Source: Chondrus crispus
Lineage: Eukaryota > Rhodophyta > Florideophyceae > Gigartinales > Gigartinaceae
Reading direction: 5' to 3'
DNA: 64,000 bases
Assembly (NCBI RefSeq): GCF_000350225.1
Contig: NW_005179353.1
Location: forward strand, 124,001 to 188,000
The notes beneath the pieces are model-generated. The model saw nothing but the letters and a program-made list of their open reading frames with translations. It was not told the origin of the DNA and did no database searches. Every line of letters begins with the position of its first letter. The first letter of the stretch is position 1. This document shows positions 12,579 through 23,160 of this stretch, piece by piece. The position numbers and the translations under genes are program-made.

Positions 12579-13437
12579 ATGGCTGTGCTTGTAACGCAAT
12601 GCTTCTCGGCGCCCGAGCTAACACCAGCTCGAAGGGCGCGATGTTCGTAGTTCGATGAATTTGCGTGTTGTATGCGAACGTCACAGCGTCGCTAAATAGG
12701 TCCCAGTCCTTGGGATGCTCTCCAACGTATTTTGGCAACGCGGAAGTCAGCGTGCAGTTAAACCTCTCAACTTGGCCGTTGGCTTGCGGGTGGTACGTAG
12801 TCGTGAACACATTGCGTATGCCGAGAATTCGACAGACGTTCTGAAAGACCCGGGCCGTGAACTGTGTTCCATTGTCGGACAGCAGCTTGACCGGCGGTCC
12901 GTACACGAATACCCAATGGTGAAGGAAGGCTTGTGCGATGTGCCCAGCTCATATCTTCTTCAACGGTACGGTTCGTATCAGTTTCAAGTATCGATCGCTG
13001 ATCACAAGAATGTACCGATTTCCTCGTTTAGTTGTGATTAGCTCGCCGAGGATGTCGATGCCGACAAACTCCAGCGGAGCTTTGGTCGTGAACAGCTTCA
13101 TTTCCTTCGTGTTTCTTCTTAGCTTCACCCTTTCCCGCGCACATGCGGTGCAATTCTTCGCGACTGCGTAGCAGTCTAGGGCCATCGTAGGCCAATAAAA
13201 ATATCTTCTCAATGTCTTGTAAAGTTTCCTACCTCCCGGGTGGCCTGCCAATTCTGCGTGGTGGCTCAACCCTAGGACGCGGTCCCTTAACGAATGTGGT
13301 ATCACCACTTGTACAAACTCTGCCGCAGTACGGCATAGAGTTCCTTCGAGTTCCTCGGTCTCCATGCTGAACGTTCTCACCTTTCCGGCTTCCATTTCTT
13401 CCTTGATGCGGTTGCAGAAGGGGTCGACGGCTTGCAC
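12579..13437 (-). pseudogene. pol: Element B pol: integrase, zinc-binding and catalytic core
   Basis: The HHCC zinc-binding region is complete (LSHHAELAGHPGG, then NCTACA). The catalytic core has the first Asp in GIDILGEL, the second in LLSDNGTQF and the Glu in NGQVERFN, the classic D,D,E set. A TGA at 12949-12951 (after VPLKKI) stops the frame between the first and second Asp, where element C reads KKISAAHVAQA. The enzyme would insert the double-stranded cDNA into the host chromosome. This copy cannot make a full protein without readthrough. Confidence 0.9.
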
Positions 13438-14183
13438 GCGAATGAGCTCCTCCGGAGTGACAGCTTGGAATTGATCGAGGCGCCCAGGGGCGGTCCCCCC
13501 TCAAGAGCGAGGATGTCGTCTAACACGTCAAAACTGTCCTCGTCCTCCACCATTCCCTCGGCCGGTTCGGCCATAAAGCATGGAATTTCGTCGTCGATTT
13601 CGTCGACGGTTTCTCCTGCGGTCCGTAGTCTTGACAGGGCATCAGCTTGGCTGTTTGCCTTGCCCTTCTTGAACTTGATTTCCAAATCAAATTCCGAGAG
13701 GCGGAGCCTCCATCGGATTAATCTCCCGCTGGGGTCTGTTACGTTCATCAACCACCTCAATGAGGCATGTTCGGTATGCACAATGAAGTGCTCGCCAAAT
13801 AGATATGGTCTTAAAGTCTGTACGGCCCAAATTACGGCTAGACATTCTTTTTCTGAAACGGAATAGTTTCCCTCCGCAGCGGACAACGTTCTTGAAAAGA
13901 ACCCGATGGGTTTACGTTGCACATCCGGATGTGTCTGAAATAATGCAGCGCCGATCTGATAGTCGCTTGCGTCGGTGTCTACCAAGTATGGTAGGTGCTT
14001 CTTCGGCAGCGCCAACACCGGTGGCGCCAAGATAGCGTCCTTGAGCTTATGAAACGCTTTTTCGCACGGTTCGTCGAATCCTTCCAACTGGATTGGTTGT
14101 CCCTTCTTCAACAGTTGATTGAGCGGATGAGCGATTTTCGCATAATGCGGAACGAATCTGCAGTAGACATTACAAAGTCCCAA
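13377..14183 (-). pseudogene. pol: Element B pol: RNase H domain
   Basis: The frame contains the RT connection region and the RNase H domain: VDTDASDYQIGAALFQ, FFSRTLSAAEGNYSVSEKECLA, HTEHASLRWLMN and the closing ADALSRL. RNase H removes the RNA strand during reverse transcription. The frame is entered by a frameshift at about 14180 relative to the RT and is left by another near 13490, since the integrase continues in a different frame. The expected THADHASL-type motif reads HTEHASL, a possible loss of one acidic residue pattern. It is one part of a broken polyprotein. Confidence 0.88.
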
Positions 14184-14831
14184 AAGCTCCTGAGCTGGGT
14201 CTGCGTTTGAGGGTACCTCACTTGTTCCAATGCGACGGTTCGCGCACCGTCCACTTCCAATGTACCTGGCCGAACGACATGGCCCAGGTACTTGATCTTT
14301 TCGACGAAAACTTCACACTTGCTAAGCTTGAGCTTCACACCTGCCTTCTCCAATACAGAAAGTATTTCATCCACGTGCACGATGTCCTCCTCCCACGATG
14401 TGCTCCTCCCACGACTCGCTAAAAATTATTATGTCGTCCAGATACACTAAACAGCTCTTCCAACGGAACGGAGAGAGCAGGATATCCATTGCTATCTGAA
14501 ACGTCACTGGCGCGTTAGTTAGCCCGAAGGGCATTCTTGAGAAGCGATACAGTCCTGAGTGACACGAAAATGCGGTCTTGTCGCGGTCGCGCTCAGGGAT
14601 AGGCATCTGCCAATATCCCGAGATCGCGTCCAACGCGGAGAAAACCTTGGTGTCACCAAGCGAGTCCAGGCACTCATCCATGCGCGGTAAAGGATACGTG
14701 TCCTTTACTGTCACCGCGTTTAACCGACGATAGTCTACGCAAAAGCGCATCGATCCGTCCGGCTTGGGCACTAATAAAACGGGCGACGCCCATTCTGAAT
14801 GCGCCGGTTCGATGACTCCTGCTTCTAACAT
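14108..14831 (-). pseudogene. pol: Element B pol: reverse transcriptase core
   Basis: RT motifs appear in order: SEWASPVLLVPKPDGSMRFC, DYRRLN, YPLPRMDECLD, SGYWQMPIPERDRDKTAF, FGLTNAPVTFQ and the catalytic YLDD in SCLVYLDDIIIFS. Just after it, a 16-bp stretch (TGGGAGGAGCACATCG) is tandemly repeated with one change, around 14384-14415. This shifts the frame; the protein continues as VDEILSVLEKAGVKLKL and KYLGHVV in the next frame. A second frameshift at about 14180 follows. The YLDD site is intact but the protein is not. Confidence 0.9.
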
Positions 14832-14849
14832 CTTCTGTACTTCTGTGTC

Positions 14850-15632
14850 CTAGACCTCCCAAGCCTTTGGACGGGCTCGGTAGGGAGCTTGTGCAATTGG
14901 CCTTGTATCCAGGGCCAGTTCAATCCAATGGACCGTGGTGTTGATCTCACCGAGGGTCCCATCCCACATGGGGGAATACTTTTTCAACATCCGACGGAAT
15001 CTTTCGCGCAGCCGGTCCAGCACGTGGCTCAGGTCGAGTTCCTCCACGTCCGGCGGGGTAGGCTCAATCCGCCGCTCCGGCTTCGTAGTTGCCGTCGCGA
15101 AGAGCCTTTCCTCTCGTTCCCCTTGCTGGTCCTCGCGCGCTTGATCCGACGGTTGGCATCTTGCCTCGCCTGTAGGCGTCTTGGTGGAATTAGGAAAATT
15201 TTCCTTCTTCCTTTCTTGAATTCCGAGAACTTCACCAATGGTGGTTTTGCTCTCGAGCGCGGCTCTCGGGTGCGGTAATAATTCCGCCACCACTTGGCCT
15301 TTTTGCACCCTGACAGGGTACGTCCTAAAATTTGCAACGAGTAAACGAACTGGCCTGCCAGGCTTAACCTGAACGACACCATTTGTGCACGTCAACCCGT
15401 GCCTTTCGTACAACGACGAGTACGGCTGAACCACAACCAAGCCCGCCCTCTTCGAGGTGCATTCCACGACGCGTTGCGTCCCTGGCTCGATATTTGTGGC
15501 TTTTGCCACTTTTACCTTAGGGGAAATTCGCTCCCCCTTTCCATCATTCTCGTCCTCTCCCGCGACGGGATTCTTCTTCCCTTTTCTCGTCGAGAACCGC
15601 GTAACTATCGGAACCTCCGAGAAATCCGCCAA
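14850..15632 (-). pseudogene. pol: Element B pol: protease-RT linker and RT N-terminus
   Basis: The frame has a beta-rich segment (GTQRVVECTSKRAGLVVVQP, TNGVVQV, LLVANF) that is also present in elements A and E at the same place, then a charged linker, and the RT entry motif (MWDGTLGEI, APYRARP). It ends at a TAG (14850-14852), after which DTEVQKMLEAGVIEPAHSEW continues in frame. The conserved segment between protease and RT is typical of this group; its role is not known to me. Confidence 0.8.
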
Positions 15633-15641
15633 CTCAACCGA

Positions 15642-16022
15642 TTACATCCTTAGATAAATGGCTTCCACAAACCGGTCACAGTAGTCCGCGCCTAGGATTA
15701 GCGGAACGGCTAGTTTTTCGCATACAATAAACTCGACTGCGGCCACAAATTTTCCAAGCCTCACAGGCATTCCAATTGTGCCGAGAGTCTGGAGTGGCCT
15801 GTTGTTCGCGTCTCCAATGTCTTGGGTCGGTCCGTAGGACACTAGAGATTCCATTCCAGCTGGGAGTTCCGATTTTCGCACAAGGTTTGGTCCCGCGCCG
15901 GTTTCTAAAACAGACAACACCCGGCTCAGGAATCCGATTGTGGGTCCGATGTCCGCGTAAACTTTATAGTTTTTTCGCGCAAGAACCAAAATCTTCTCGG
16001 GGGACTCCCTTCGCTTGACCAT
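15642..16022 (-). pseudogene. pol: Element B pol: aspartic protease
   Basis: A retropepsin-like domain begins YKVYADIGPTIGFLSRVLSV and contains the active-site loop as ETGAGPN, where Asp is expected (DTGA). The C-terminal half has LAVPLILGADYCDRFVEAIY, the second conserved motif. The change of the catalytic Asp to Glu would disable cleavage of Gag-Pol. It ends at a TAA (15642-15644), after which the frame remains open as SVELADFSEV, so the stop is probably a point mutation. Confidence 0.8.
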
Positions 16023-16231
16023 GTACCAGGGTCTTCAAACTTCTTCCAGCAGATGATCTCGGGCTCGGCTCAAAATTTTCTTGACTTGAGCTGGCCCTTT
16101 GGGCTTATCCACCAATCTAACAACCCCCTCATCGGGGCCTGATTTTTCCCTTAGAGATGGGGAACGGGGCTGAGCGCCGGGCACAGTACGTGAACTCTGT
16201 GCCTCTCGCGACTCATGCGAGATTCCCCTCT

Positions 16232-18056
16232 CTAGTTTTCCTGCCGCTGCGGGATCCTTCTCACATCCGACGGCGCGGGCCCTGCGGCGGGCCCTCTAAA
16301 GGGTTGGTTCGACCTCCGCGTTGAAGCGCTCGGCGTGCTCGCCGTCTGCGAATCGAAACAATTCTTGACCATCAGATAACTCGTCGATGGTATCCCTAAC
16401 CTCTCCATCGGAGACAACGCCTCATAACTTTTCAAAACTCGGTGCCTTTCCCGGAGGGAAAGAATGCACGTTGGCGCAGCGTGCCCCTTTTCATAGCAAT
16501 GATAGCACACCAGTCCGTCCGTCTTGACAGGATATTGCGGCCTAGGCCCTCCACGGGCCGGCGGCCTTCCTTGACGTTGCGGCCTTCCCATCCACCCTGG
16601 CCTTCGAAACGTCGTACCCTTGTCTTCCATCGGAATGCGCGGCGCCGGCGCGTGGCCGCGTCCCCGACACATCATCACGAGATCCGTGGGCTCTGAAAAC
16701 GACTCCGCCGTGTATGCGGGCGTCGGTAAAGTTGACGAGCATGGCGAGCACGGCTTGACGGATCGGCTCGTCGGTTGCAAAACTCCTCAACAGCCACTGT
16801 ACGGCCTCCGGCCAAACGGATACCTTTCCGTGATGGGCCCCGGCCGTCTGAGACACCGAAGTGTACTGTCTCAAGGCGATGCCGCTTAAAAATTCAGGCA
16901 ACAGGCGGATCGCTTGCTCCTCGTTCGTTTCTTGAGTATCAAACTCTTGAACTAATTTTGCCAAAAAATCCAACACGAGGACCCCGTTCTCACCTGTGAA
17001 CTTGTTGTCCTTCTTCACCTTAGGCGGAATATCTCTCCTGATTTTTCGCACGGCGGTCCGCCGGGAACTTGACAAATATGTCTATGGGTTCCGCAAGCGG
17101 TACGTTCGGTACGAAAGTAATTTCTTGAAGAGGTAGTTGGTCGGATTCAGCTCCTCCAACTCCTTCCATCGCGGCCCGCGCCGCGTTGCGACATCTTCGG
17201 GATCCGCGTCCTTGTCTCTACGCGAGGCGGACGAAGTGACTCCGCCTCGTCTGGAGGAAAATTTCTTGCTTGACGAAATTCCGTTTCCTTCTTCTGAACG
17301 GCGTTCGGAATCGCCCGAATGGTTCGACGAACCGCCGTTACCATCTTCGGAGGGACCAAGCGACTCCGACTGTGAGTCGCGGTTCTCCGGATCGTCACTA
17401 CAGTGACTCTTGCTTCTACGTCGCTTGTCCTTCTTCGAGGGCTTCGACTTGGAGCTCCGCTGACGAGCGGGCTTGTCCTTCTTCGACCGATGGTCGCCCT
17501 CTCTACCGGAAGGGAGCGGCTCGTCGTCCGATCCTTGCGGAGCTTGATCCGCGGCCTGCTCAAGGTCCTTTAGACGTTCCGCGGCGCGATTGAATGGTTC
17601 ATCGATGCTTGTTCTAAATTTTCCTAAGGACTCCCAGGCTCGATTCGCGTCGCGCCTCGCGTCCTTGACTGAAATTTTCAACGAAGCTAGGACCTCCCGC
17701 TCCAGGCCGTCGGTCGCCTCACCTCGCTCCTTCTCGCCGAGATCCACTCGAGCCGACAGCTCTCCCAAAACGGTGTGGAACTCGGATGCTTGCAACTCCA
17801 GTTGCTTCCGGACGAGGGCTAATTCAGCCTCGAGATTTTTCGTCATCTCTTGGCGAATTTCCTCGCCCATCTTCTCGAACCTGTAGGATAGGTTGGCCTT
17901 GTCGGCTTCAATCCCCGTCGGGGATTCTTGACCTTCGGGATCTGTGGGCGTATTGGCCTGGCTTCGGATGCGAGGACCACGCGGGATCCTCGACGCCCTT
18001 GCCGATCCGCTCCTACTCGCCCCGGGACCGACGTCTCCAGGGGCGCTTGTCGACAT
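16232..18056 (-). pseudogene. gag: Element B gag (broken)
   Basis: Gag begins at ATG 18054-18056. The N-terminal part is a long coiled coil (RFEKMGEEIRQEMTKNLEAE), followed by a Lys/Ser/Asp-rich disordered stretch. A TAG at 17082-17084 falls where gag of element A has Trp (RLDNTW against RLRNP-stop), and the capsid domain continues in the same frame (EAVQWLLRSFATDEP). A frameshift near 16720 leads to the C-terminal frame, which ends in a zinc knuckle of CX2CX4HX4C type (CYHCYEKGHAAPTC) at about 16510-16470. Gag would form the particle and bind RNA. Confidence 0.88.
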
Positions 18057-18206
18057 GGTTCGTTTCCAAAAACGAACCTAACTTAACACAAAGAAAAAAA
18101 TAGAAAACGCCACCGCACCTGAATAAACTTACGCCGCAGAGAAAACTCCTGTAGTCCGTTTCAGCTTACGCAGTTTCTAGGTCGAGTCTCCTGTACGCAA
18201 TTCTAG

Positions 18207-18312
18207 GTCGGGAGACCACTTTTGTAGTGCGTCTCCAGACCGGGACTGTCGTAGGAAAAAGTCTTGATCAGGTCTCCTGTACACCAAAGTTTCTAGGTCT
18301 GGAGACCACTTT
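18207..18312 (-). promoter_or_regulatory. Primer binding site of element B, with a duplicated copy
   Basis: Next to the inner end of the 5' LTR the minus strand reads TGGTCTCCAGACCTAG (from 18308). The TGG start is expected for pairing with a tRNA 3' CCA end. The same GGAGACCACTTTTGTAGTGC block on the plus strand occurs again at 18211-18230, 90 bp away, including 8 bases of LTR end, so this region was tandemly duplicated. Elements A and E have a closely similar PBS. Confidence 0.75.
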
Positions 18313-19410
18313 TGTAGTGCAATGCGCCTGTCAGGCAGAGACCAAGGTCCGACGGCCCAACACAAACGAAAACCACAAAAACAACAACTGCCAACTGCAC
18401 AGCGCTACGGAGTGTTCGAAGCTCCCTGTCCTCTTTAAGCGGGTTTGCAGCCCGCAGTAGCTCGGATCCCTGATAGGGGGGGGCAAAGAGAAGGGCCCAG
18501 CCCGGGATCGGTAAATGGTGGTAGAGACTTGTAAAGGCAACTGCTCGACGAGTTCGGAGGGGCGTTTAGGTAAACCTGGTCGGATGGGTCGTAAATCCAA
18601 TGCTCGAAGAGCGCCTTGTACACCTTATACCCTTGATAAGGTGTTCGACGGGGACGTCGCAACGTAGCCCGTCGGGAAAGAAGAAAACGTAGCAGCGCTA
18701 CACCGTCGTACTGCCCGATGGCAAAGTACCAACAACGGATCGGTTGCAACCAGATTCCGATGGAACCAACACTGATAAAAGCACCACTGGTGCACCAACA
18801 CAGAAGCCCGATGGCACATGACGTCACGATGCGGATCGCAATCCTACAAGGTGGGACCAACTCAAGATTAAGGGAAGTTAGGATAGGGAAATAAAGGAAA
18901 ATTGATAAGGAAAAAGGGGACCCCCGAGCGCTAAAGGATACCGTAGGCTAGAGTATAAGGGAATGTCTTGTAAAAGACGGACTTCGACAAAGGTGATATC
19001 AAACTCTGGCAACTCGGGTTCGATTGGGAAATAAAGGGAAAAGGAATGGGACCCCCGAGCGCTGAAGGATGCCGTATTCTTAGGCAAGAGGGAGCGTCTT
19101 CGTAGAGACGGACTTCGACCAAGGCGACATTCAACTCCAGCAACTCGGATTACCTTTACTGACTTGGTCGTCGGAGGGCTAAGGTATATATCGCCCCGCC
19201 GGAGCCAGTACAGTAGCTCCCGGCGCTATATCCTAGATCTAATCTAATGTCAGCAAAATTAATGCCAACTAATTAACTAAATAAAATAAAATAATTAAAA
19301 ATTAAAACTGTGCAATTTTTCACACGTGTGTCCCCCAACCCGGACCACTTTTCATATCCAAATATTTTCCTTTCTTTTCACCCCCCTGTAGAGCCCATTA
19401 TTGCACTACA
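18313..19410 (-). repeat. 5' LTR of element B
   Basis: 1098 bp, starting TGTAGTGCAATGCGCC and ending ATTGCACTACA on the plus strand. It carries the same internal tandem duplication (about 18890-19020 and 19026-19150) as the partner LTR. The minus strand holds an open frame of 141 codons at 18435-18860 that is also open in the other LTRs of this family. Confidence 0.92.
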
Positions 19411-20153
19411 TATATACCTTAGCCCACTGACCACCAAGTCAGTAAAGGTAACCCGAGTTGCCAGAGTTTGATATCGCCTTGGTCGAAGTCCGTCTTTTAC
19501 AAGACATTCCCTTATACTCTAGCCTACGGTATCCTTTGCGCTGGGGTCTCCTTTTTCCTTATCAATTTTCCTTTATTTCCCTATCCTAATTTCCCTTAAT
19601 CTTGAGTTGGTTCCACCTTGTAGGATTGCGATTCGCAACGTGACGTCAGTAGCCATCCGGCTTCTGTGTTGGTGCACCAGTGGTGCTTTTATCAGTGTTG
19701 GTTCCATCGGAATCTGGTTGCAACCGATCCGTTGTTGGTACTTTGCCATCGGACAGTACGACGGCATAGCGCTGCTACGTTTACTTCTTTCCCGACGGGC
19801 TACGTTGCGACGTCCCCGTCGAAGACCTTATCAAGGGTATAAGGTGTACAAGGCGCTCTTCGAGCATTGGATTTACGACCCATCCGACCAGGTTTACCAA
19901 GACACCCCTCCGAACTCGTCGAGCAGTGGCCTTTACAAGTCTCTACCACCATTTATCGATCCCGGGCTGGGCCCTTTTCTTTGCCCCCCCTATCTGGGAT
20001 CCGAGCTACTGCGGGCCGCAAACCCGCTTAAAGAGGACAGGGAGCTTCGAACACTCCGTAGCGCTGTGGTGTTGGCAGTTGTTGTTTTTGCTGTTGTTGT
20101 TTGTGTTGGACCGTCGGACCTTGGTCATTGCCTAACAGGCCCATTGCACTACA
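19411..20153 (+). repeat. Right part of the 3' LTR of element B0
   Basis: It starts with the duplicated TATAT (19411-19415), continues ACCTTAGCCC exactly where the left fragment at 6205 stopped, and ends ATTGCACTACA. It lacks the 132-bp internal duplication of B. Directly after it comes RT coding sequence of element A3, so B0 was inserted into that gene. Confidence 0.9.
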
Positions 20154-23100
20154 GCGTCCCCGGTCGTCCTTGTCCCAAAGAAGGGCGGTAGTTTACGCTT
20201 CTGTGTGGACTACTGTCGCTTGAACGCGAAAACGCTGGCGGATTCATATCCGCTTCCACGTATGGACGACTGTATTGGTTCATTGGGGGACACAGTTGTG
20301 TTCACTACGCTGGACCGTAACTCAGGATATTGGCAGATTCCGATCGCGCCGGAAGACGGGGACAAAACTACCTTTAGCACCCATATGGGAACGTTCCGAC
20401 GTTTGCGGATGCCATTCGGGTTACGCGGAGCTCCAGCCACTTTTCAACGCGCGCTGGACATAATTCTACCACGCGTACGATGGCAGATTTGCCTAGTGCA
20501 TGTAGACGACGTTATCGTCTTTTCGCGTACGGACGCGGAGCACGCGGAACATTTGGAAGCGTTTCTGGGACTTTTGAGAAGCGCCGGCATTTCTCTCAAG
20601 TTGAAGAAATGCAACTTCTTTCAGCCACGCGAACACTACCTGGGGCATGTGATATCCCCAGGGAAGTTAAGCATGGCAGAAACCGCAGCGGACGCGTTCA
20701 AGACATTTACATTTCCCCGAACGTTGACACAAGTCAGGTCATTTGTCGGGGCATGTAACGTCTACCGCCGCTTTGTGCGGGGGTTCGCGAAAATCGCGCG
20801 CCCCCTCACCGATATGACGCGGAAGGACGCGGATCGGGACTACGATAACCCCACCGCGGCTCAGGTTCACGCGTTCGAAGAGCTCTAGGCGCGGATGTTC
20901 GCGCCCTTAATTCTTGCGCTCCCGAGATACGGACGGCCGTATATGATTGATACTGACGCGAGCGCGTATCAACTGGGGTGAACGCTTTTACAAGAGCACG
21001 ACGGGACCAGCGATTGGCGTCCCGTCGGCTATTGGTCCGTTTCCCTCAACGATAGTGAGCGGAACTACAGTGCGACTGAACTCGAATGTTTCGCCGTGGT
21101 GTGGGCCGTCCGCACACTACGGCCCTACATTGAGGGAACCAAGTTTACTGTGAGGACAGACCATGACGCGTTACGATGGCTGATGGCCCTCGCGGAAAGC
21201 TCCGGCCGACTGGCGCGTTGGCGACTACGGTTAGCGGAGTATGACTTCACCATCCAATACAGGCCTGGACGCGTTCATGAAGTACCCGACGCGCTGTCGC
21301 GTGTCATTTCTCCGAGGACCGCCAACGATCCTCGGAAGGCCGTCGCGGTGGATGACGACATTCCCACCTTCGACGGCACTACCGTACGCGATGTGTCAGA
21401 TGAATTACGCGATCATACTTGTATCGCGAAATGCGACCACAAGAGCGACCACGTGTTGTCACAACGCGAAACAAGGCGGGGAGAGGGAGAAAGCGCGTTC
21501 ACGCAACGGGCCGGTGGGCGACGAAGAAGCCCCGGCTTTACAAGAACGCGACGGCCTATGGGCTGAGATAGAAGAATTCGACGCGGTGGATATTGAACGC
21601 GCTCAAGAACCAGGAATTGACGCGTCAGGCTCCCACGTCGCTCCTCCACAGGACGACCTTCCGGCCCCTCTCACCCTGGAGAAGATAGCCGAGGAGCAAC
21701 GCGTCGACGATTTCTGCCAAACCGTACTGTCCAAACAATCGGAAAGTCGCGACTCCGCGTTCCTTGAGGACCACCAAGGGGTTTTGAAGCGCAAGCACCC
21801 CTAAGATCCTGAAATCATTCAAGTGGCGGTCCCTCAGTCACTACGCGCGGGTCTGTTGCGGCTCTGCCATGACCCCGCGATCGCGGGACATCCGGGGCAG
21901 AACCGCAGGTATCACGCGCTCCGACGCTGGTATTACTGGCCACATTTGTCCCCGGACGTGGCAGCGACAGTACACGGATGCCGGACATGCGCGAAGAATC
22001 GCGTCAATCTCCGAAAACATCTCAACTGGCTGAGATTGTTCTCCGCTACGGGTCCATTGGAGAGCCTCGCGATAGACATTCTTGGGCCGCTTCCGAAGAC
22101 CAAGGGAGGAAAACAATACCTTCTGGTAATAACGGACCGGTTCACAAAGTTAACTCAAGTCGTCGCGTTGAGGATAGTGACCACGTACACAGTGGCGGCC
22201 GCGTTTTATGACGCGTGGGTTTTCAAGTACGGCATTCCGCGTTCGCTGTAGTCCGATAATGGACCTCCATTTAACGCGAAGTTCTTCCACAGCTCGTGCC
22301 GGATCCTGGGGATTACGAACTTTTATACGTCCGCGTACCATCCCCAGACCAACGGCCAAGTGGAGCGCTACAACCGTACTATCGCGTGTATATTGCGTAA
22401 CTACGTCAACGAACACCAAGATGATTGGGATGTGTACGTGGGACCATTAACTTACGCGTACAACTCCCACGTACACAGGTCTACGCGTACGACCCCATTC
22501 GAGCTTGTACTCAGTCGACCTCCCCCAGAATTTTCGCTTCGAAGGACGGAGAGGAACGCGCCCCTTCCGGATAGAAAAACGCATCGCGCGGAGTTCCTTA
22601 AGAAACTGGACGAGGCAATTCAGAAGGCATATAGCAGCCTGCGACGAACGCAGGCACGCTACAAACGCGATTTCGACAAACGCGTGAGACGCGTAAACAT
22701 GCGAGTCAAGCCTGGAAATTATGTATACCTCCACCCTACGGACGGAGCGAAGACATCAAATAAGCTCGCGTCACCAGCCGTGGGACCTTACGGCGTCCTC
22801 GCGAATGACCAACGTACCATCGCGATTGATCGTGATGGGGTCACAGAACGCGTGTCTGCTGATAGGTGTGTGTACGCGCCACCACCTGCGGACGCACCAC
22901 GGGCAAGCACAACCGCGCCGAATGACCTTGCTGACAAGGTCACCACGGGAACACAGTACGCGGTGGACCGGCTTCTCGATCATCACGTAATGAAAGATGG
23001 CACTACAGAGTTCAAGGTGAAGTGGGCAGACTACGAGGAGCCCACGTAGACAGCAAGGACACATATCCCCGAAGAACTCGTCTCGCGTTACGCGAGCCGA

Positions 23101-23160
23101 CTACGCGCACGCACGGGTAGGGACCTGACAACCGAGTTGAACGCGGACTTTCAACCTTAA
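20154..23160 (+). pseudogene. pol: Element A3 pol: RT, RNase H, integrase, chromodomain (broken)
   Basis: This is a decayed copy of the element A pol. RT begins at VVLVP-like sequence directly after the B0 LTR, with SGYWQIPIAPEDGDKTTF and FGLRGAPATFQ. The catalytic motif reads HVDD instead of YLDD (20510). Stops lie at 20886, 20980 and 21802, a frameshift falls near 21480, then a stop at 22249. The integrase has the HHCC region (about 21870-21990), the first Asp in IDILGPL, the second in SDNGPPF and the Glu in NGQVERYN. A TAG at 23047-23049 replaces the chromodomain Trp that element A keeps (PTWTARTH). The first half of the element lies beyond B0, outside the window. Confidence 0.9.

Larger units (their letters stand above)
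6206..19410 (-). mobile_element. Element B: complete minus-strand chromovirus LTR retrotransposon, 13.2 kb
   Basis: Two same-orientation LTRs (6206-7305 and 18313-19410, 1100 and 1098 bp) flank a minus-strand gag-protease-RT-RNase H-integrase-chromodomain region, and TATAT is duplicated at both borders. About 4.5 kb between the end of pol and the 3' LTR is accessory sequence without a clear sense gene. Gag-pol is broken by stops (17082, 15642, 14850, 12949 and 11856) and frameshifts, so the copy is not autonomous. It split the older B0 LTR, so it is the youngest insertion at this site. Confidence 0.92.
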
